Shown here: one piece after another, positions 56,501 to 64,000 of the stretch
Numbering within the stretch: the stretch's first letter is position 1
Layout: every line of letters begins with the position of its first letter
NCBI RefSeq assembly: GCF_000224145.3
Contig: NC_020175.2
Coordinates: 1,041,948 to 1,105,947, forward strand
DNA: 64,000 bases
Reading direction: 5' to 3'
Origin: Ciona intestinalis
Taxonomy: Eukaryota > Chordata > Ascidiacea > Phlebobranchia > Cionidae
The notes under the pieces: model-generated
What the model was told of the DNA's origin: nothing
What the model saw: only the letters and a program-made list of their open reading frames with translations
Database searches by the model: none
Program-made: the position numbers and the translations under genes

Positions 56501-58397
56501 ATTTAGAAAACCCAGGTACCACACGATTGAACGTTACATCTGCTGACGTATGCTCCACCCACACAGTGCTTTGTACTGTTGTTTTACCTACTTCAAAGCA
56601 TTTCCCTTTCCTTTGTAACTTTACATTCTCCTTTCTGTTTTAGCTGGCCCAGGAAAATGTTCTAAAACCTCGACGAACTGTAGTCTTGGTCTACTACACC
56701 ATCGTGGGTGCTTTGGTCGTTACAATCGTAGTTCAAAGCTTCTATATGTTCAGTCATCAAACCGACCCCTGGAGTGTCAAGTTCGCTCTCTGCTGTATAT
56801 TTTTCAGTAAGTGTAAACATATAGGTCACCACTAATCCGTTTCGCAACACAACCCCTAAGCCCCACCGTTACATAACTCCATCTTTAGCTCTGTCTTAAT
56901 CACCAGCCACTAATTTTAAACAAGTGCTGACTGTTTAAAACCTATCAGTGATCGCAATTATTATAAGTGGGTAAAAAAAACAAAAAAAAATGTTCGCATA
57001 TAAAATTACATCATGTGGTAACTCGTATTCGGGCACGAAGTGTATAAAAAAGAACACCCGCGTTAAAAAAGACCGTTATTACCCAGCCAGCACGCGAGAA
57101 TAGATACGCTACATGCATGTATATCCGCACACGGGACAAGTGGAAAGGGTAATTTCAAGTACTCGAAATTATAGAGCATTAACTGAAACATTCCTTTTAA
57201 CAATAAAGGACCAAATTTCATTTTTTCTAAAAAAACAGACCTTCGCACGTAAGGTATTGGCACAGGAAATTCAAAATGTCGTGTAACTACCTATTTTAAA
57301 GCCAATAACTGACGTCACCTGTTATGGGAGGATGCATTACTCAGTTTCGATTACCAATATAACAAAACACAATTTTATGCACGGTCGATAAAGTTGAGAT
57401 ATAATTTGATCCACAGCTGCTTTAGTGGATTGGGTAGCTTCGATGGTAGTTGCAGTCAAGCGGTTGGGACGAACCAGATCACCCAAAGAAACCGACTCAT
57501 CAGCCAACTTGGCAAAGTACCCTGAAAGTGAGTTTGTTCAGCCGTTTATTACCCAGACCGTTTAGCATAACTCATAAATTCCGCTACTTCAAACCGCGTG
57601 TCATGTCAGATTGCCCCTTTAGCAGGCGAGTAAGATCTTATTTCCGAAGTATGTGACTGTTTTCTATCGTTACCACGATTCGGCACGTACTCTCATTAAC
57701 AAGATATCGTGTTTTTAACCTTTCAAGACGGCGAGATGAATAAAGACGTTACCTTGCTGGACGAAGAGGCGTGCTCGGCCAAAGACCGACTTGATCGGCG
57801 GTTTAGATGGGATATTCTCTTACACGCACTTGCACCTTTTGTTTTTATACTAGGCGGTAAGTTTCGACCACAAACACTCGTGGCTACGTGAGAATAAAGG
57901 AGGAAGGAATATCTACAATAGGCACAATGTTTACTGATGACCAAAGCGCGTGCTTTCGTGCTAAATGGTCACACAGTTCTGTCAAAAGTAGACCAGTTTC
58001 TTTAAGCCGCAAACATGCTTTTAACTAATTTAAAAATTAGTAAAAATCACAAACCTCTTTTTGTCAGTGTTGTTACCAACACTTAGACAGTTTACACAAA
58101 TAATTTGACAAAGGTAATAAATATGAAAACCTTGACGATGATTTCTCTTTCACAGGTCTGTTGCAATTTCTGTTGGGCCGTACTTGCGCCGACCACGACG
58201 ACGCATTCGGGCATGGCGGTTGTCCCTTGCCGAACTATTTCAACCATAACGCATTAATGCACACTGTTCACATTGTTTCAGTAGCCGGCTTCTACCTGGC
58301 CGAACTATTAGGAATTAGACACCGCGAATTCATGATAAGAGCCAGCCACACACACGGCCCAATTCACATGTCTATAGACCCAGGGCTTGGCACATAG
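53555..58397 (+). CDS. Seven-pass membrane protein of unknown function
   Basis: Six exons with matching phases give 329 aa: 53555-53785, 54993-55106, 56644-56806, 57417-57527, 57728-57856, 58156-58397. Hydrophobic segments lie near residues 22-38, 52-71, 88-112, 126-150, 157-183, 236-257 and 280-301. A charged cytoplasmic-looking loop lies at 184-235. Conserved-looking features are TDYLQA at the start of segment 1, GGLTH ending segment 2, a cysteine pair C260/C272 in the loop before segment 7, and a histidine cluster FNHNALMHTVH (H280, H285, H288). I do not recognise the family with certainty; it may resemble the uncharacterised DUF6962-type proteins or, through its histidines, CREST-type membrane hydrolases. 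A five-codon upstream ORF begins at 53484, and an acceptor-like AG is at 53443-53444. Confidence 0.85.
55440..55640. repeat. MITE, GGGGTAAG-ended
   Basis: Left end AGCTGGGGTAAGATGGTTCA; right end GTATCCATTTTAACCCACAC. The interior contains GGCTCATTAGATAGTAAACA and CGTATCCTCGCGACCC, related to 51735-51870 and 16750-16880. Lies in an intron of the seven-pass protein gene. Confidence 0.65.
57000..57115 (+). repeat. SINE fragment
   Basis: Shares TTCGGGCACGAAGTGTATAA and AACACCCGCGTTAAAAAAGA with the SINE tail at 28960-29045. Truncated on the left. Confidence 0.5.
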
Positions 58398-61300
58398 CGT
58401 TAATTGTCTGTATTATTTTCTCAAACTAAAGTTTCAGTGTTCAATTACCAAACTATCCCTCCCAAGGAGTGCCGTATTGTTACAAGAGCTCTCTTTCTAC
58501 TTCTCGCAATGTATTCTCTCTTATATTTTAAGTTCATAGTCTGCAATGTATTTAAGTCTCAACATACATGAGACGAGGTGTTGTTTGAAAAGTTCTACCC
58601 GTAATTTGTAAACTCAGTTGATTTTCATCATAGAAGATCTTATATACCCGTTTTGTGGTTAACCCAAAGATAAACTTTCATAAGCCATTTGCCAAGAGAT
58701 ATACAACGAAACGTACTAAACTCTTTTTAAACAGTTTTTTTAGCGGCCATTTCTTAGGTTTGGGTTACCAAACTGAAGACGTCGCTTGCTGGTAGACCGA
58801 TGTGACCAAGCCTACATATATAAAACATTATTGCTCTTCTATCTACGTTATATCGTACCTTTTGTAGATTACAAATCTTTATATAGTGTATATCCTGACT
58901 CTAATGAATATGCATTACTTCATCCACCATCAGAACACACCCGCAGTCTAGCCATTACTTGACGTAATCTATAGTTCTCTATCAATCACTATAGCTAATG
59001 ATGAAACATGAACCCGCAAGATTTTCAGCAGCTCGAGTCCAAAGCGTGCTATGTCAATAGAGCTTATAACACTATCCGCAACACATGATACTAATGGTCG
59101 CCACAATTTGTCATCGTTTAACTTGTAAGGGATTTACAGATGGTTTTGGGCTTAGGTATGCATATATACTTATCCAAAAGATAATGTTATCAGTGTATCT
59201 ATAATGTACATTCATGCCTTTATACGGATATGCATATATTTTTGCATGTATGTATCATGTTAATTAAAGAGAATAAAACAAAAAAGACAATAAAAATTAA
59301 TAAAAAAAAAATAAAAAATTGGCGCAATTTTACCCCACCTACTGTATGTACCTTAATCGATATAAGTTTATTGACACAAGCCTACATGTCGTTCAGGTGA
59401 ATAAATATTTATTTAATGATTGCAAACGTGGAACGGCAAACATCGGTTAAAAACAACCTTGACTTACTGAACATATCAAAGAACGTCACTGTGTCTGCTT
59501 CATGCCAATGATCGTTATCTCTAGGAACAGCAGAAACTTTAAGCCCCAAACCCGTTTACTGTGTGTTGATGTTCTGATTTGCAAAACTAGATTTTCGTAA
59601 TCTGGTTTGACAAAACAAGTATTGTTCAAATTTAGCCACCTCCTTAAATGGGAGCCAGAAACTAAACGTGAATATCAAGAATACCACACGCCCATGGTCT
59701 TTACATTGTAACCAAAAACACAGGTTTGCCGAACGTTCAAAATTAGCAATTTCCTAAAATAGTAGCCAAAAGCTAAACGTACATAACATTACAACCACAC
59801 GCCCGTATAGTTTCACTCTGTATTATTAAACACACAGGTTGAACCAAGGGTTGAACGAGTGTTGTACGTTTATTGCATACAACAAACAATAATGTTGCAC
59901 CCATAAATATTTTTCAGTTCGTATATGGAGAAATGAAACGTCATGAAGTTAAAATTACTTTAATTTGCATTCTTCCGGAGTGAGGTCCATTTGCCTTTTT
60001 GTCCTGACGTATCATATATTACATAATGTAGCTCTCTGGGGGAAAGATGAATACCGTTAATAGATAAAATCCCATTTTTGCTAATTCTCTTTTAAGAATT
60101 AACAGCGCACTTTTATAGAGTGTAATTTTTTAAACATTGTTAAAAGTATACCTATTGGCACGTTGAAAGAGGATAAAAAAACATGAACCATCTTACCCCG
60201 ACTTACTGTACTTTTAAAAAAAAGACAACTTGGAAAAAAACTGTTGTAAATAAACGAATCAATATGACTTATTTATCTTAGCGTAACAGGGTAATGACAG
60301 CAGTCGTTATTAAACTCCATGGATTACACAAAACGTGCGTGACCGTTACGCTTGAAGAATGTGTGGTGAAAACCTGAGTAACATCTGTTACAATAAAGTG
60401 GTTACGGTCGCCTATAACTCTGACTGTACGTAACACACATGTAACATATCTTTGCATTTAACTTATGCACGGTTTCCGGGTGGTACAAGAACCGCTTTAT
60501 TTGTTTGTTTCGAATCAAACAGATTACAGCCACGTAAAGTTAAGATGACATTTTCTCGTAGTTGTGTTTTAAACTTGAAAACCAAAACAGTATCACAACG
60601 ACTCGGAAAGGTGAAATTCTGACTACTATTGTATTTGAACGATCCGACCCCTGCTTTTCTAGGCATGTTTACCATCATACACCTTCTACGCCGCAGGCTT
60701 AGTTGCTGTATGAAACTAAATTTAATTTCGAATTCGTGGGTAATTTTGAAAGTATCTTATCTTTGTAATATATCTCCGTGGCGTCAAAACGGTTAATTTC
60801 GCTCTGTTATGATAATGAGTACTTTGCTTTATAATGTGCGCCACGCACCTGTATGTACCATTAAATCTTACAAACCGATCTTGAAATGGCTGTTAAGATA
60901 AAGGGCTTTCAGAAGTATCGGATAGTATAAAGGGGGTTAAGTGGGACTCGGGGCAAAGTGAAACATTATTGAAGTTTTATTTTTAATGTTATTAAATAAT
61001 CAAAATTGATGGTATAATATGAGGGGATATGTGTTTAACTGTCCCAATTCCCCTTATTCCACAAAACTACACTCGCTGCTTTATTTGGATTAAGCAGGAG
61101 CCAACTTACGTCACAGAAACCAACTTACGTCACATGGTTTATAATACATACAACGTTAAATGCCTAAACCAACAAACTGTACAGGCCCATTTTGATGGAT
61201 ATAACTATTCTATTGGCTGGTAAGACTATATATTTCATGAGACCTTAGATTTATGCCAAGTGTATTGACCAATTACCCAGAACCTAGGAATATATAATAG

Positions 61301-62401
61301 ATTCTCGTGTTGAGCACAAACAAAACAATAAGAATGGGGTAACTATAACCCCCAACCCCCAACTCCCACACCCCGGCATCAGCAGCCAATATTTTATAAT
61401 ATATAGTTTTCTTTATGGGGATTTCGTCTCAAGCAAAGCGTGGAGTCTGTACATAATTCTTCTTCTAAATATTTACTTTAACTGCCAGGTACATCATTAG
61501 AGGCTAAATTAAGAGCGACGTATACTGCATATTACAAGCACTGTATGTGTATATACTTTCATAAGGTCATCCAGATTATTCCGGTTTTATCCGGTTATTA
61601 GGAGGAAATCCACACGTTACATTCCGTGTATATTTACATCATTATATCACTTTTGCTTTACCTTAGTTTAATCCTCTTTAAGTTTAAAATAATATACAAA
61701 CTTCATTGTCACACATTATACGCGGAATGTGAAAATACCTATTTTTACAGTTGATTTAGTCAAGTAAATATAGTGGGTTGGGGTAAGATGGACATGTTTT
61801 CTATTTTTTTACTTGTCCCATTTGCTTGTAACACATTGAAAGTTCACTGTTTAATAGAAATCCCATATACTTAAAACTGTTAGTGGTACAAAATGAGAAT
61901 TTTGTCTTGAAGTTTATTATTTTTATTTAAGGGGTCGTGGTTTTTTCAGTGGCCCGGGGTATAAGTGAAATGAACCGGGTAATAAGTTCTGCTACAAACA
62001 GAGTTATAGGTGTGAATTCTCAAAACTAACTCATTACTTAAGCAAACGTTCTACGTGCGAAAAGTCGTATTTGATTGGAAGTATTTTATTCAATTTTAAG
62101 GATAAGAACATTAAAGAAAGTATTACCTAAAACAAAGGTCATACAGTGACATGTTTGTGAATAAATGCATAAATAATAATTATTTATCTTCTGCGGTGGG
62201 CTGGTATAGTAATATAACACGGGTGACTTCTTCCACTTCGTGTCCGCTTACTAGTGCAATATAAAAGGAAAACACGTGTGATAAATTGTATAAACTCTAC
62301 TGGCGAACCTTTAACCTACATTTGTGTTTTATATCATTACTTAACTTATATGGTGAGAAAGCAACTTAACGAATTAAAAACCAGGCGGTGGAAGTGAGTT
62401 A
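58398..62401. other. Intergenic region, repeat-rich, no supported gene
   Basis: Contains degenerate MITEs near 60033-60215 (CTCTGGGGGAAAGATGAATA ... GAACCATCTTACCCCGACTT), 60930-61065 and 61770-61990, and SINE fragments at 60275-60380 and 62190-62262. A G/C-asymmetric tract of CCCCAACCCCCAACTCCCAC lies at about 61350. No open stretch here shows a domain or exon structure. Confidence 0.55.
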
Positions 62402-63675
62402 TAGTAGGGTGGGGGAAGATAGGACACTTAAGGACATATTGCCAAATATTTTCAAAATCAAAATAGATGACGGTTTTTGGGTAATACCACGAATTAGTAC
62501 TATCATTCCTTTATTAATTGACACCAATCTAATAAAATATAATAAAACACACGAGAAGTTATTTAGCGATCCGCACAACAGGTGAAATTTTACAAATTCG
62601 AAAAAACACAGGATAAGATAAGACAGTTTAAAGTCATTGTTAATTTTGATTAATAAGTGTATTTATAAATAGGAATATACGTAAAAAACACGAAATAATA
62701 CTGTACGCTTTGAAAATTAGTAAAAGATAGGCGCACAGTGATTTTAGGCGGTTTTAGCTGTTTATTTTAAAAACTACACTAACTATTTCACTTTATTAGG
62801 CCAGTTTAGTTTTTGGTAGGTTAACGCTCACACTTTAGCGCTTGTTAAGGAAAATTAATTATTTTATAAATTTAATTAAAAAAGTTCAAACAAACGGTTT
62901 ATTAGAAATATATATATGTTTGAAAATATTTATTTTTTCCTATAAACTTAAATTAAGTCCAAAAAACGAAGAAAAACTACATAAAACGCCCTGGCTTCCA
63001 GTGACTACTATAGTAAACGGGTACGAATCGTGAAAAAGAGAGAGTGTATCACCTCTCTCCTTTACCGACATTAAAGATGCGCGTTCTATTCTTTTTTATT
63101 TCTGTGATATGAACTTGTAATAACAGAAAACTGATAACAACCATTAATAAAGTTTTTATTTTTGCTACAAATTGGGTATTACTACTCTCTTTTTGGCACA
63201 AGCCACTTCTAATAAATTATCACCAAGTGCAAATGACCAAATTTCGAATATATTTTCAAAATATTATCATTTTATTTTATCAGTATCTTATAGTTGAAAA
63301 CCTCTGAGGTATAAATAACTAAATTAAAAGTAAATCTTTCAAAGTTTGGCAATGAAAACATACAAAACTACAATGTGGGGGAAGATGGGACTCTAAATTG
63401 AAATTTATTTACATTAGCAGTATTCTGCCACTTGTAGTTAACCTACCGAGTTTAACAGGCTGTGCTAGTTTCTTTGCCATGTAAACTTCATACATATTTT
63501 TTTAATATTTAATAACCGTAATCAGCTTTGACGGGCGTTTTATAAAGTCGTGATAATACTGTCGAATAATTCTGTAACTTTATTTTCCTGATTATCATTA
63601 AATGGGAGTTCGTAAAAAGAAAATTAAAAAAAGGTCTCGTCTGACAAAGTGTCCCATCTTCCCCCACCCTACTAT
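62402..63675 (+). repeat. Long inverted-repeat element (family A), copy 4
   Basis: The most complete copy: left terminus TAGTAGGGTGGGGGAAGATA at 62402, right terminus GTCCCATCTTCCCCCACCCT at 63651-63670 followed by ACTATA. An internal terminus-like motif (GTGGGGGAAGATGGGACTCT) at 63375-63394 suggests a nested or composite origin. About 1.27 kb with no transposase. It is inversely related to 1-776 and directly to 7822-9190 and 9746-16534. Confidence 0.88.
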
Positions 63676-63753
63676 ATAACGCAGGTATGTATACACTATA
63701 TCGTGTTTCATAAGTATGGAATGATTTATTTACAGTTTAGGAAATTACTTTAT

Positions 63754-63895
63754 TAGGCTGGAGAAAGATGGGGCATCTTTTATTTCGTTTGGTGGTAAAC
63801 AAACAACATTCCGTTGTTGACTGTTAAAAACATGATTAGGATATTTGGATATTATATGCTAATTGTGTCCCACATTAACTTACTATATATAATAT
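63754..63895. repeat. Short degenerate MITE (family B relative)
   Basis: Left end TAGGCTGGAGAAAGATGGGG; right end GTGTCCCACATTAACTTACT followed by ATATAT. About 140 bp, internally deleted compared with the 200-bp copies. Confidence 0.55.
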
Positions 63896-64000
63896 ATAAT
63901 GCAGAGTTGCAAGTCAAACTGAAATAAACAATGAAGTTTTATACCTTTATAACCACAATATGTATCCTCGCATGGTGGGCCAACTGACTGCTTATAACAT

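Noticed and set aside
1..63675. Very long inverted repeat between the two ends of the window
   Set aside because: The ends are simply two copies of the dispersed family A element in opposite orientation; two more copies lie between them.

Overview
The window looks like a euchromatic piece of a tunicate genome, most probably the ascidian Ciona. Evidence: AT-rich DNA, compact intron-rich animal genes, very abundant short inverted-repeat elements ending in AGTAGGGTGGGGGAAGATGG, tRNA-headed SINEs, and runs of exactly 50 N that look like assembly gaps. Species is an inference from gene style and repeats; no search was run.

Five protein-coding genes can be assembled exon by exon with matching splice phases. 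All are on the + strand. (1) 2055-9656, possibly to 16739: a secreted or membrane-anchored tyrosinase-family copper protein with EGF-like and thrombospondin-1 modules. (2) 21689-36414: an SLC4A11-type transporter, 23 exons, 871 residues, with an alternative 5' end starting at 20362. (3) 37809-44052: mitochondrial pyruvate dehydrogenase E2 (DLAT), 11 exons, 632 residues. (4) 45879-47800: ribosomal protein S19, 148 residues. (5) 53555-58397: a seven-pass membrane protein of unknown function, 329 residues. They do not form a pathway; they read as ordinary metazoan neighbours with independent jobs (phenol oxidation, ion transport, carbon metabolism, translation, unknown).

Mobile DNA fills much of the rest. 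A Ty3/gypsy LTR retrotransposon (10112-15633, LTRs identical as read, 4-bp target duplication) sits inside a long inverted-repeat element (9746-16534), which itself lies in the last proposed intron of the tyrosinase gene. A non-autonomous hAT-like element (44363-45345, 8-bp target duplication) just downstream of DLAT carries a 9-bp collagen-like minisatellite and interrupts one copy of a tandem duplication. A third inverted-repeat element (38926-40105, 5-bp target duplication) lies in a DLAT intron. At least a dozen short copies or relatives of the AGTAGGG-ended family are spread along the window.

Stretches 16740-20360, 47805-53440 and 58400-62400 hold no gene I can support; they contain MITEs, SINE fragments and unassigned AT-rich sequence. 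No CRISPR array, true tRNA gene or rRNA was seen. The points most worth following up are a tyrosinase with a copper-ligand histidine replaced by cysteine, its proposed alternative membrane-anchor exon whose splice acceptor abuts a transposon end, the nested transposons, and the unidentified seven-pass protein.
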